DNA from: Luteibacter aegosomatissinici
Lineage (GTDB): Bacteria; Pseudomonadota; Gammaproteobacteria; Xanthomonadales; Rhodanobacteraceae
DNA: 64,000 nt
Assembly: GCF_023078495.1 (NCBI RefSeq)
Contig: NZ_CP095742.1
Coordinates: forward strand, 2,418,001 to 2,482,000
Direction: 5' to 3'
Numbering within the stretch: the stretch's first letter is position 1; the number at the start of each line of letters is the position of its first letter. The notes under the pieces are model-generated. The model was not told where the DNA came from, searched no databases, and worked only from the letters and a program-made list of their open reading frames with translations. Positions 34,589 through 42,635 of the stretch are shown here, in pieces. A program made the position numbers and the translations under genes.

Positions 34589-35506
34589 ATGACTACGTCC
34601 GTCGCTCCGTCCATCACCATGGCATGGGATACGTTTGACCCCATGCGCGTCACGCCCCTGACCCATACGTTCACCGATCACCCCCTGCTGCAAAGGGAGG
34701 CGCTGGTTGAGCTGGGTAAGCGATGTCGCGGAACGAATCGCTGGTATAGCTTCGCCAGCGGCGTGGAACCCGGCACCGATTTCGATGCCGCGGCCCAGCT
34801 CTATCCCACCACGCAATCGGCCGTAGCGTCATTGAGTGCTATCGAAGATGCCAAGGCATGGGTACTGCTACGCCACATCCAGGCCGATCCGACCTACCGT
34901 GCACTGGTCGATGAGGCATTCGAGCCGATCATCGATGACATCGAGCGCGTGGATCCCGGCGTTTACTACCGGGCTGGATGGATCTTTTCGGCGTCACCGA
35001 ATACATGTACGCCCTTCCACATCGATCGCAGCCACGTGTTGCTGTGCCAGGTATCCGGCACCAAGACCGTGTACGTGTGGGATCCAACGGATCGGGAGAC
35101 GCTGGACGACCGTGTTCGCGATGATTTCCACGCGCGCCATGACCTCAGCCGTGCGCAGTGGCAGGAGGCGTTTCGTGAGCGGGCCCACGTGTTCCACCTG
35201 ACCCCGGGTACCGGTGTCTACATGCCACTGACGAGTCCGCACATGGTCGAAACCAGCACCGACGCCTCGCGGACCATCAGCTTCACCTACAACACGGCGG
35301 CTACGCGGCGCATGGGCAGGATCCACGTGTTGCGCGATGCACTGCGGCGAATGGGGCTGAAAGCGCCGCCGGTGGGCTCGCATATCGCGTTCGATTCGGC
35401 GGCCTGGGCGGCCTCGTCGGCGTTGATTGCCTTGGGTGGCCCAGGTGGCCATCCACCGGCGTGCCCATCACTGCGGCACACGCACGCTTACGCCGTGGAC
35501 GATTGA
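34589..35506 (+). CDS. JmjC-like cupin (2-oxoglutarate oxygenase fold) protein
   Basis: A 305-residue protein with the JmjC/cupin_8 arrangement. Metal ligands appear as His144-x-Asp146 in TPFHIDRSH and His218 in TSPHMVE, and a conserved SGTKTVYVWDP follows the first site. The N-terminal 120 residues are helical. It has no signal peptide, so it is cytoplasmic. The family hydroxylates proteins or small molecules using iron and 2-oxoglutarate. Similar proteins often lie near TonB receptor and halogenase clusters in Caulobacter and Xanthomonas relatives, but here it lies 18 kb away. Confidence 0.75.
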   Translation: MTTSVAPSITMAWDTFDPMRVTPLTHTFTDHPLLQREALVELGKRCRGTNRWYSFASGVEPGTDFDAAAQLYPTTQSAVASLSAIEDAKAWVLLRHIQADPTYRALVDEAFEPIIDDIERVDPGVYYRAGWIFSASPNTCTPFHIDRSHVLLCQVSGTKTVYVWDPTDRETLDDRVRDDFHARHDLSRAQWQEAFRERAHVFHLTPGTGVYMPLTSPHMVETSTDASRTISFTYNTAATRRMGRIHVLRDALRRMGLKAPPVGSHIAFDSAAWAASSALIALGGPGGHPPACPSLRHTHAYAVDD

Positions 35507-35537
35507 TATGCGTTCGCGCGGATGGCATGCCGGGCGC

Positions 35538-38378
35538 CTAAAATCCGCTGAGATCATCCACTGGCATCGCGAGCTTGCCACCGGTAATCCGCTGCAACGT
35601 GCGACCGACGACGGTGATGTTGTTGTCGAAGCTTCCGTGGCTGGCAGGGATGGTGGCGCCGGCAAGGGTCGTGGGCACGGTGCTGGTCGTCGTCAGGTCG
35701 ATACGCTTGTCTAGCCCACCCAGCTTTGCTGCCTGGCGCCAGTTGCCCAATGCTTCCCCCGAAGCCGATGAGCCATCCCAGCGCTTGTAGGACACATCCA
35801 TGACGTTGGCGAGCCCAAGGATAGGCGTGCGCACATCAAGCTCCAGCGCATCGGAAACGAAATAGAGCAACGACTTGCGATAGATTGACGCGACGTTGTC
35901 GTCGCGCTCGTTGTCATCGGAGAGTATGTCCAGGTACATGTTCTTCATCAGTGCTGTGTGCGGTGCGTAGTGCTGGTTTGCAAACTGCACCGTGCACGCG
36001 GGCGCGTAGAGGTGAACCGACTTCACCCAGGCATCGAGGCCGCGCCCCGCCAGCAGATCGACGAGCCAGCCATGGAAGATCGCCCCGGCTGAATGGCCCA
36101 CGAGGTGGATCTCGAGCTTGTCGCCCCAGCTTTGCGCGAGGTTCTGCAGGGCGGTTACAAGAAGATCGCCGCCGCGTGTCGGCTGGCTCGCGCCCTGGGC
36201 GTTCTCCTTCATCTCGCTCCATACCGGCCGCGCGAACGGGCGGCCCACGGTCGTCTCGATCAGCGTATCGGTCAGGTCTGTCACGGTCTCGCGCAGGCCG
36301 CCCGCGCGGGTCGAACCGTGGAAGCGATCACTGATGATGTCGTCGATCGATTCGAGTAGCCCGGTCTTCCACACCATGAACAACGGATAGCAGCCGTTGC
36401 CGGTAAAGTACCGGCCCATGATGCTGGCACGCTTGATCGCATCAGCCTCGCTGTTCAGGCCCCCGTGCGCGTAGATGACCAGGCGCTTGATCGGTCCGGG
36501 CTGCTGGCGAAACCACTGATCGGGCAATGTGCTGGCTTGATAAAGCAGGCTCCTGCTCATCTCATCCTGCGTAAGGTACCGGCTGACCCTGCCGTCATTA
36601 CCCAGCACGACGCTATGTTCGTAGGCATCCGCTTCGCTCCACGCCGCGGCACCCGGCTGCCCCGCGCGCCGGGTCAGCCCGGTCGTTCCGGCGGCGCGTT
36701 TGCCGAACACGAGGCCACGCACGCCCATGGCCACCACCCACGCATCCATGGCGTTGGCGAGCCAGTCGGCGTAGGTGAGTACGGCAAAGCCGCCACACCC
36801 CCACGTCTTGCCCCAGGAGTTCTGCACGACGAAGCCACGTGTATTGAAGCCCACCAGGGCGAACGCGTGCCCGTCCTGGTGCGAGGGGTGCCCATCAAAG
36901 GCGATCGCGGGCAGCGTCTCGTGGCCCGTGATGTGTTTGCGCACGGTCGGGACATCCTGCCAACCCGCATGCGTATTGGCGGAGACATACACGGCACCCG
37001 TTTCAAGGATGGCCGCCTGCAGGTCGGTGATGGTGGCGACATCAACCCGGTAATACACCCCGAGCGTGTGCGCCGTCGCCCGGTCGGCGTAGCCGAACTT
37101 GGGGGGATGCGTATCGCCTGCGGTATAAGGCCAGTCGTTCTCCAGGCACACACCGTTGTAAAACCACCCCTTGATGGCACCGCGGCAACTCGACCCATCG
37201 TAGTTATCACCCGCGTACTCGTCGTAGCGGCGAGCGAAGTTGTAAAGCATGCGCGGGCTTACGGATTCGAGCTTCGGAAGCATGCCCGCCTTTCGCCAGC
37301 GCAGGTAGTTGATGACGCAGGCGAGGCCAAAACCGGTGCAAGCGCCTTCCTGGCCTTGGTCCATGATCAGGCCCGCTTTCGTATACACCGGCAGCAACGC
37401 GACGATGTCCTCATCGGCCGGCGTGCAATCCGGAAGGCTATCAACCCGGGGGGCGTAAACGCGATCACGCAGGTCGACCGGATCCTTACTGGCATTGAGC
37501 TTGCGCAGTGGCGCCGCCGCGGCGACGGCTCCCTTGCGTGAACGTGCGCGAGCGGCTGTACCGGTTGCCGCGGTTTCGGGCCAGACGCTCTTCGCCAGGG
37601 TGAAAACACTGCGAAACTTGTCCAGCCCGTGGCTTCCACCATTGACCAACTTGCGCGCGCCGGCAAGGTCGCCCGCCGCGATCCGTTCTCGCGTTTTCGA
37701 GGCAACATCACCCAGGAAGGTCGCGAGCAGCACCGCGGCCACTTCCGGCGCATCAGCCAGATCGGGCGATGTTTCGATATCCAGCCCGATCTCCGCCGTG
37801 TATTTGTGATAGTTGGCCCTACCGGTCAGCTGCACAAACCCACGCCCCCGATAGCGTGCACCATCGCCCGGCTGGGTATTACCAAGGTCCTTTCGCCCGT
37901 CGTAAGCACTGAACGGCGCCATGCCCGCCATGGTGTTGAAATGGGATGGGAACTCCGGGATCGGAACGAACCCCTCGGTTTCTGCGCGAATGGTGCCGAG
38001 CGCCGCACAGATCATCGGGCGATCGCGCAGGCCCAACACGTTCAACGCCGCCGCGACATACGGCAGGTAACGGGCGATGTTGGAGGGCTTCGTGGCAGGA
38101 AACAGCTGCCTGACCGCATCAAGCGTGAGCGGTACGGCCGTGGCGCTGAGCGTGACCAAACCCAGCACACTCTGGCAGTAAGGCCCGGCGATGCCATCGG
38201 CGACGAGACCGACCCCTGATTGCCATTGGCGGACTGCAGCGTCAGTGACGTCGTCGAACACGCTCCCGTTGGCTAGGCCGGGGAACGCGTTCTCACCACC
38301 CTTCAGCTGCGCCGCGAGCTTCTTGCGCAGCTGCGCAACATCCGCGCCCGAAGAACCCTTCACCAGAAGTAACGCCAT
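35538..38378 (-). CDS. multidomain lytic enzyme: PG-binding, GH19, papain-type protease, alpha/beta hydrolase
   Basis: A 946-residue protein joining four enzyme or binding parts. Residues 1-75 form a peptidoglycan-binding domain (SSGADVAQLRKKL). Residues 95-265 form a GH19-type chitinase/muramidase with Glu133/Glu135 in GTIRAETEGF and YRGRGFVQLTGRANYHKY. Residues 300-560 form a papain-like C1 protease with Cys347 (DQGQEGACTGF), His504 (QDGHAFALVGF) and Asn520 (QNSWGKTWG). Residues 630-920 form an alpha/beta hydrolase with oxyanion AHGG, nucleophile Ser763 (GHSAG) and a His914 candidate. There is no signal peptide. GGAGAAGGG precedes the ATG. Attack on cell wall, protein and lipid by one chain suggests a delivered effector or predatory lysin. 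The secretion route is not shown. Confidence 0.85.
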   Translation of the reverse strand: MALLLVKGSSGADVAQLRKKLAAQLKGGENAFPGLANGSVFDDVTDAAVRQWQSGVGLVADGIAGPYCQSVLGLVTLSATAVPLTLDAVRQLFPATKPSNIARYLPYVAAALNVLGLRDRPMICAALGTIRAETEGFVPIPEFPSHFNTMAGMAPFSAYDGRKDLGNTQPGDGARYRGRGFVQLTGRANYHKYTAEIGLDIETSPDLADAPEVAAVLLATFLGDVASKTRERIAAGDLAGARKLVNGGSHGLDKFRSVFTLAKSVWPETAATGTAARARSRKGAVAAAAPLRKLNASKDPVDLRDRVYAPRVDSLPDCTPADEDIVALLPVYTKAGLIMDQGQEGACTGFGLACVINYLRWRKAGMLPKLESVSPRMLYNFARRYDEYAGDNYDGSSCRGAIKGWFYNGVCLENDWPYTAGDTHPPKFGYADRATAHTLGVYYRVDVATITDLQAAILETGAVYVSANTHAGWQDVPTVRKHITGHETLPAIAFDGHPSHQDGHAFALVGFNTRGFVVQNSWGKTWGCGGFAVLTYADWLANAMDAWVVAMGVRGLVFGKRAAGTTGLTRRAGQPGAAAWSEADAYEHSVVLGNDGRVSRYLTQDEMSRSLLYQASTLPDQWFRQQPGPIKRLVIYAHGGLNSEADAIKRASIMGRYFTGNGCYPLFMVWKTGLLESIDDIISDRFHGSTRAGGLRETVTDLTDTLIETTVGRPFARPVWSEMKENAQGASQPTRGGDLLVTALQNLAQSWGDKLEIHLVGHSAGAIFHGWLVDLLAGRGLDAWVKSVHLYAPACTVQFANQHYAPHTALMKNMYLDILSDDNERDDNVASIYRKSLLYFVSDALELDVRTPILGLANVMDVSYKRWDGSSASGEALGNWRQAAKLGGLDKRIDLTTTSTVPTTLAGATIPASHGSFDNNITVVGRTLQRITGGKLAMPVDDLSGF

Positions 38379-38466
38379 GGCCCTTCTCCTGCCTGCCCAG
38401 GAAACTGGGTAAGAGGAGGGTTATACGCTCGTGGCACGCGTGCAACCCATAGCCCAAACGATGTAA

Positions 38467-38541
38467 GTAGGAGCGCGCTTGCGCGCGATGGCCCGTGGCA
38501 TCGCCGCTTCGTTGGCTTTTCGCGCGCAAGCGCGCTCCTAC
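38467..38541. repeat. REP-type inverted pair (BIME-like)
   Basis: Two perfect 22-base inverted copies (38467-38488 and 38520-38541, each beginning or ending with GTAGGAGCGCGC on its strand) flank a 31-base spacer. They match the REP elements common in Pseudomonas, Xanthomonas and Rhodanobacteraceae. The right copy contains the TAG stop codon of the cytochrome c gene. No further copies are seen in the window. Confidence 0.85.
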
Positions 38542-39875
38542 AGGGCTTCGTGATCCTTGGGGAGTGAATCGCGGACCTTGTGCGCGGCCGAGGCATCCAC
38601 GGCGCTCGCGTGATTGCCAAAATGGCTACGAACGTAGGTGGCGAGTTGTGCCACCTCGTCGTCGCTCAGGCGCTCGGCGAATGCTGGCATCCCGAGTGGC
38701 GACGGGGCCGCCTCGGTCGAAGGCAAGCGGCTGCCCTTCAGGATCAACCGAACCAGCGTTGTCGAATCCTCCGCCAGAACGGTGGGATTACCCGCGATCG
38801 CGGGAAACACGTGGGCGTAACCGTTGGCGTCCGTGCGGTGGCAAGCCGCGCAGTTATCCACGTAGATCTCCGCACCGCGACTATCGTTGATGCCCGCCTG
38901 CAGCGCTTTGCCGGTGGCATCGTCGACCGCGTATGACGAGGAGTCATTTGCGGTGGGTGGCAGCGACTTCAGGTACGCGGCGATGGCATGCAGATCTGCA
39001 TCGTTGAGGTGCTGCGTGCTATGTACAGCCACGTCAGCCATGGGCTGGCCAACGACGGCGCTGTGCGCGTTGCGCGCCGTTTTCAAGGTGTCGACGATAT
39101 CCTGTTCGCTCCAGCGACCCAGGCCGTCGGCGGCATTCCCGCGCAGGTTCACGGCGAACCAGCCATCGATAACCTGGCCACCGGCGAGGTAATCCCTGCC
39201 CTGCTGGTCCAGCGCCTTCTCCTGCAGGGCGAAGCCGCGTGGCGTGTGGCAGCTGCCGCAATGGCCCGGGCCCTGTACGAGGTAGGCGCCACGGGCAAGC
39301 CGTGCGTCGGCGTAGCCCCTGGCATCGAACGCCACCTCATCCGGCGCAGGCGCGAACAGCTTGCGCCAGATCGCAAGCGGCCAGCGCATGGAGAGTGGCC
39401 AGGGAATATCGGCCTCGCGGTTGGCCTCGGCCGAAGGCGCGATATCGCCATGCAGGAAGTAGGCATAAAGCGCTCGCACGTCGTCATCGGTCATGCGTGC
39501 ATACGACGGGTACGGCATCGCGGGATACAGCGACGAACCCTGAGCGGCGATGCCATGACGGACGGCGCGATCGAATTGATCCAGCGTGTAGCGCCCGATG
39601 CCACGCACGGCATCGGGCGTGATATTGCTGCTGTAGATCGTACCCAGCGGCGAGGCGATAGGCAGGCCACCAGCGAATGCCGGGCCGCCCGGCCGCGTGT
39701 GGCATGCCGTACAGTCGCCGGCATAAGCGAGGTACCGGCCTCGCTCCACGAGTGCCTTGTCGGCCGCAGGGCCCTCAGCGATTTCACGCGTGTGAGTGGG
39801 CCAAAAGGCGAACGCAAGTGCGAGCACGAGGGCGAGGAGGCCGAGGCCAACCAGGGTCAACAGGAATTTTTTCAT
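38538..39875 (-). CDS. triheme cytochrome c subunit of membrane dehydrogenase
   Basis: A 445-residue membrane-anchored cytochrome c. The N-terminal helix (residues 3-25) holds it at the inner-membrane surface. Three heme sites are seen: CTACH near residue 59, CGSCH near 210 and CAACH near 346, the number and spacing usual for alcohol/gluconate dehydrogenase cytochrome subunits. The ATG at 39875 (AAGGGGG upstream) is preferred to the GTG before it. It is the last gene of a three-gene operon with the FAD and small subunits, and its TAG stop is part of a REP element. Confidence 0.9.
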   Translation of the reverse strand: MKKFLLTLVGLGLLALVLALAFAFWPTHTREIAEGPAADKALVERGRYLAYAGDCTACHTRPGGPAFAGGLPIASPLGTIYSSNITPDAVRGIGRYTLDQFDRAVRHGIAAQGSSLYPAMPYPSYARMTDDDVRALYAYFLHGDIAPSAEANREADIPWPLSMRWPLAIWRKLFAPAPDEVAFDARGYADARLARGAYLVQGPGHCGSCHTPRGFALQEKALDQQGRDYLAGGQVIDGWFAVNLRGNAADGLGRWSEQDIVDTLKTARNAHSAVVGQPMADVAVHSTQHLNDADLHAIAAYLKSLPPTANDSSSYAVDDATGKALQAGINDSRGAEIYVDNCAACHRTDANGYAHVFPAIAGNPTVLAEDSTTLVRLILKGSRLPSTEAAPSPLGMPAFAERLSDDEVAQLATYVRSHFGNHASAVDASAAHKVRDSLPKDHEAL

Positions 39876-39887
39876 CACCCTGCCCCC

Positions 39888-41663
39888 TTAAGCCTGCACC
39901 AGCGGACCGGGGTCCTTCAGGTATTTCTCGCGAATCGCGGCCGCCGCCCAGTACGCGAGCCCACCCACGAGGCCCGTGGGGTTGTACCCGTTGTTTTGCG
40001 GGAACGCGTTGGCGCCGATCGCGAATACGTTCGGTACATCCCAGGATTGCAGGTAGCGGTTGAGCGCTGACGTTGCCGGGTTGTTGCCCATGGTCGCGCC
40101 ACCGCACGTGTGCGTGCTCTGGTACTTGGTAATGTTGTAGTGCTCGCCATCCTTTTTTGCATCGCCCAGGATGGAGAGCGGATTGAGGGTACGACCCATT
40201 TTCAGGGCCTGGTCGACGAAGAACTGCGATGCATTGATCTCGTTGGCCTGCCAGTCGAAGGTCATGCGCAGCAAGGGCCGGCCGAAACCGTCGCGATAGG
40301 TGGGGTCAAGGCTCAGGTAGTTCTGCCGGTACGACATGCAGGCGCCCTGCACCTCGAAATAGAACGAGTGGCGGAAGTTATCGGCGACAGCCTGCTTCCA
40401 CTTCGAGCCCCAGTTGGGCGTACCGGCAGGCACGTTGATACCGCGCACGGGGCCCGCGCCCGGCTGCCGGGCCCAGACCAGGCCGCCACCGACGAAACCG
40501 GCCTTGCCGTTATCGAGCTGGTTACCGTTGAGGTCATCCATGGTGGCGCCCGCTCCACCGATACCGATGAACGGGTTGGCCTGCACGCTCTTATCAAAGA
40601 ACAGCACCACGCGGTTGAGGTTCTGGTACGAGTAGTTGCGACCGATGGTACCGGTGTTCGTTTCCGGGTCGTACGGGGTGCCGATGCCCGAGACCAGCAT
40701 GAGGTGCACGTTGAACAACTGGAACGCACACAGCAGCACGATATCAGCCGGCTGTTCGACTTCCTTGCCCTCGGCATCGAGGTAGGTGACGCCGGTGGCC
40801 TTTTTCTTCGTGCTATCCAGGTTCACCTTCAGTACCTGCGAATTCGCCCGCAACTCGAAGTTGCCGCGACGACGCAATACCGGAAGGATGCAGGCGTTGG
40901 GGCTGGCTTTGGAGTAGTTCAGGCAGCCATAGTCGCTGCAGAATCCGCAGGCGTTGCACGGGCCCATCTGGCAGCCGTACGGGTTGATGTACGGTGCCGA
41001 TGCGTTGGAGGCCGGGATCGGATACGGGTGCCAGCCCATCTCCTTCGCGCCCTTGTAGAACATCTCCGAGCCAAGATAGTCCGGGTTCGGCGGCAGCGGG
41101 TATTCACGCGAGCGTGAACCTTCGAACGGATTGCCACCGGCCTGCACCACGCCGTTCAGCACGCCGGCCTTGCCCGCCGTGCCACAGACGCGCTCGAACA
41201 TATCCAGGTGCGGCTCGAGTTCGTCGTAGCTGACCGGGAAGTCCTCGATCGTCATGTCGTCGGGGATGAATTTCTTACCGTAGCGCTGTTCCACGTTGCT
41301 GCGGAAGCGCATGTCCTCGGGCAGCGGGCGGAAATGGCAACCCGACCAATGCGTGCCCGCGCCGCCCACGCCCGTACCGGGTTTGAACGAGCCCATCTGG
41401 CGGTATGGCACGGCCGTCGCATCGCCGGTGTGCCTGATCGTCACGGTCTCCTGCCCGAGGCTCTGCAGGAAACGGCGGTGCACGGAGCCTTCCAGCTCAT
41501 CGACGACCTTGGGGTAGGCAAAGTCTGGCTGCGTGTCGCGATCCGCGCCACGTTCCAGCGCGACCACGTGCAAGCCAGCGTCGGTGAGTTCCTTGGCCAG
41601 GATCGCACCCGTCCAGCCCATGCCGACGATGACCGCATCGACTTTCGGTTTCACGGTAGCCAT
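39888..41663 (-). CDS. GMC-type FAD dehydrogenase (gluconate 2-dehydrogenase large subunit-like)
   Basis: A 591-residue FAD enzyme. It has the dinucleotide motif VIVGMGWTGAILAKEL near the start and GGAGTHWSG. A cysteine-rich segment (QMGPCNACGFCSDYGC) is seen in the membrane-bound gluconate/sorbitol dehydrogenase branch, and the C-terminal catalytic region contains STHTCGGATMG and NGYNPTGL. The start at 41663 follows the small subunit gene with a few bases of overlap. It oxidises a sugar acid or polyol in the periplasm, passing electrons to the cytochrome subunit. The exact substrate is not determined. Confidence 0.88.
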   Translation of the reverse strand: MATVKPKVDAVIVGMGWTGAILAKELTDAGLHVVALERGADRDTQPDFAYPKVVDELEGSVHRRFLQSLGQETVTIRHTGDATAVPYRQMGSFKPGTGVGGAGTHWSGCHFRPLPEDMRFRSNVEQRYGKKFIPDDMTIEDFPVSYDELEPHLDMFERVCGTAGKAGVLNGVVQAGGNPFEGSRSREYPLPPNPDYLGSEMFYKGAKEMGWHPYPIPASNASAPYINPYGCQMGPCNACGFCSDYGCLNYSKASPNACILPVLRRRGNFELRANSQVLKVNLDSTKKKATGVTYLDAEGKEVEQPADIVLLCAFQLFNVHLMLVSGIGTPYDPETNTGTIGRNYSYQNLNRVVLFFDKSVQANPFIGIGGAGATMDDLNGNQLDNGKAGFVGGGLVWARQPGAGPVRGINVPAGTPNWGSKWKQAVADNFRHSFYFEVQGACMSYRQNYLSLDPTYRDGFGRPLLRMTFDWQANEINASQFFVDQALKMGRTLNPLSILGDAKKDGEHYNITKYQSTHTCGGATMGNNPATSALNRYLQSWDVPNVFAIGANAFPQNNGYNPTGLVGGLAYWAAAAIREKYLKDPGPLVQA

Positions 41664-41667
41664 GTCA

Positions 41668-42411
41668 TCAACCCCGCTTGCCCGAAAGATCCACCGGTGG
41701 CAGCGGGTACGCCTTGTCGCGTACCCCAATCCAGTCGATGTAGTCGGCACGCATGCCGGGGTAACCGATCATTTTCCACGCACCCATGTTGCGGTTGCCG
41801 CCGTACTTCGGATCAGCGAAATAGCCGTTCTTCACTTCGTTGAGGAAGTTGGAGAAGAACAGCTTGGACGAGATACCTTCGAGCTTGAGCTTGCCGCTTT
41901 CGGCTTGGGTGAGCAGGTCTTCCTGCATGGCGGTATCCAGCTGCGCGAACGTCTTGCCCGCGTAGGTCTTCCGGCAATGCGCATCCATCGCATCGATGCC
42001 CACGCGGATAATGTCGCGCAACGTGAGCTTGCCCTGGTAGCCGAACTCCGCCGGCGCCTCCAGGAACGGCCCCTGCATGTACCAGATGGCGCCCGCGGCG
42101 TACGGGGTCTGCATGTGCTTGTCCAGGAACGCGGGCACACCGGATTCCACAGCGCCAGGCCCGGTGTCATCGGCAGGAATCAGCCGGTCGCACGCCGCCT
42201 GGATAAAGGCCCATTCGGTATCTTTGAAGAACGATGGCGTATATCTGCGCGGATCGTCTGCGCCGGCGAAGGAGGATCCGCCTGCGCCGGGTGCTGCCTT
42301 GTCAGCGGCGTGAACGCCAGGGAGTGCTGCCGCGAGCGGCGCGAGCGACAAGCCCATGAGGATACGGCGACGCGATTGCAGCGCGTCGGGTGAAGGGTCC
42401 TTCTCGGACAT
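41668..42411 (-). CDS. dehydrogenase small subunit (gluconate 2-dehydrogenase subunit 3-like)
   Basis: A 247-residue protein with a twin-arginine signal (SRRRILMGLSLAPLAAAL), so it is exported folded together with the FAD subunit. The mature part has the family landmarks FFKDTEWAFIQAACDRLIPADDTGPGA and FLDKHMQTPYAAGAIWYMQGPF. AGGGGG lies before the ATG at 42411. It is the first gene of the operon. The complex is membrane-bound, with the triheme cytochrome as electron acceptor. Confidence 0.88.
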   Translation of the reverse strand: MSEKDPSPDALQSRRRILMGLSLAPLAAALPGVHAADKAAPGAGGSSFAGADDPRRYTPSFFKDTEWAFIQAACDRLIPADDTGPGAVESGVPAFLDKHMQTPYAAGAIWYMQGPFLEAPAEFGYQGKLTLRDIIRVGIDAMDAHCRKTYAGKTFAQLDTAMQEDLLTQAESGKLKLEGISSKLFFSNFLNEVKNGYFADPKYGGNRNMGAWKMIGYPGMRADYIDWIGVRDKAYPLPPVDLSGKRG

Positions 42412-42589
42412 TGGCTTGGCCCCCTGGAGGCTGGCTAGGTTGGCGACCCGTCGGCGTTACACACGACAGGCTAGAACACGACCGTTCCAATTTACGCGCA
42501 ACACCGGCACGTCGCTATCGTTGCGGCGCAACATGACAGTAACTTCATCTGACATCAGGTTGTCATGTATGCAGGAAACGCATACCAGA

Positions 42590-42614
42590 AAGCCCCGCCC
42601 AAGCGGCGGGGCTT
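42590..42614 (-). terminator. hairpin terminator of the giant autotransporter gene
   Basis: The perfect arms AAGCCCCGCC and GGCGGGGCTT enclose a five-base loop, 22 bases past the stop codon of the leftward autotransporter gene. On that strand a short TTTC follows. It is probably a Rho-independent terminator. Confidence 0.7.
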
Positions 42615-42635
42615 CTTCCCGGGGCTGGCCTGCGA

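Noticed and set aside
35538-38378. A Xanthomonadales T4SS effector with a C-terminal XVIPCD signal
   Set aside because: The C-terminus does not show the conserved XVIPCD motifs as far as can be seen, and no immunity gene adjoins, so the route is left open.
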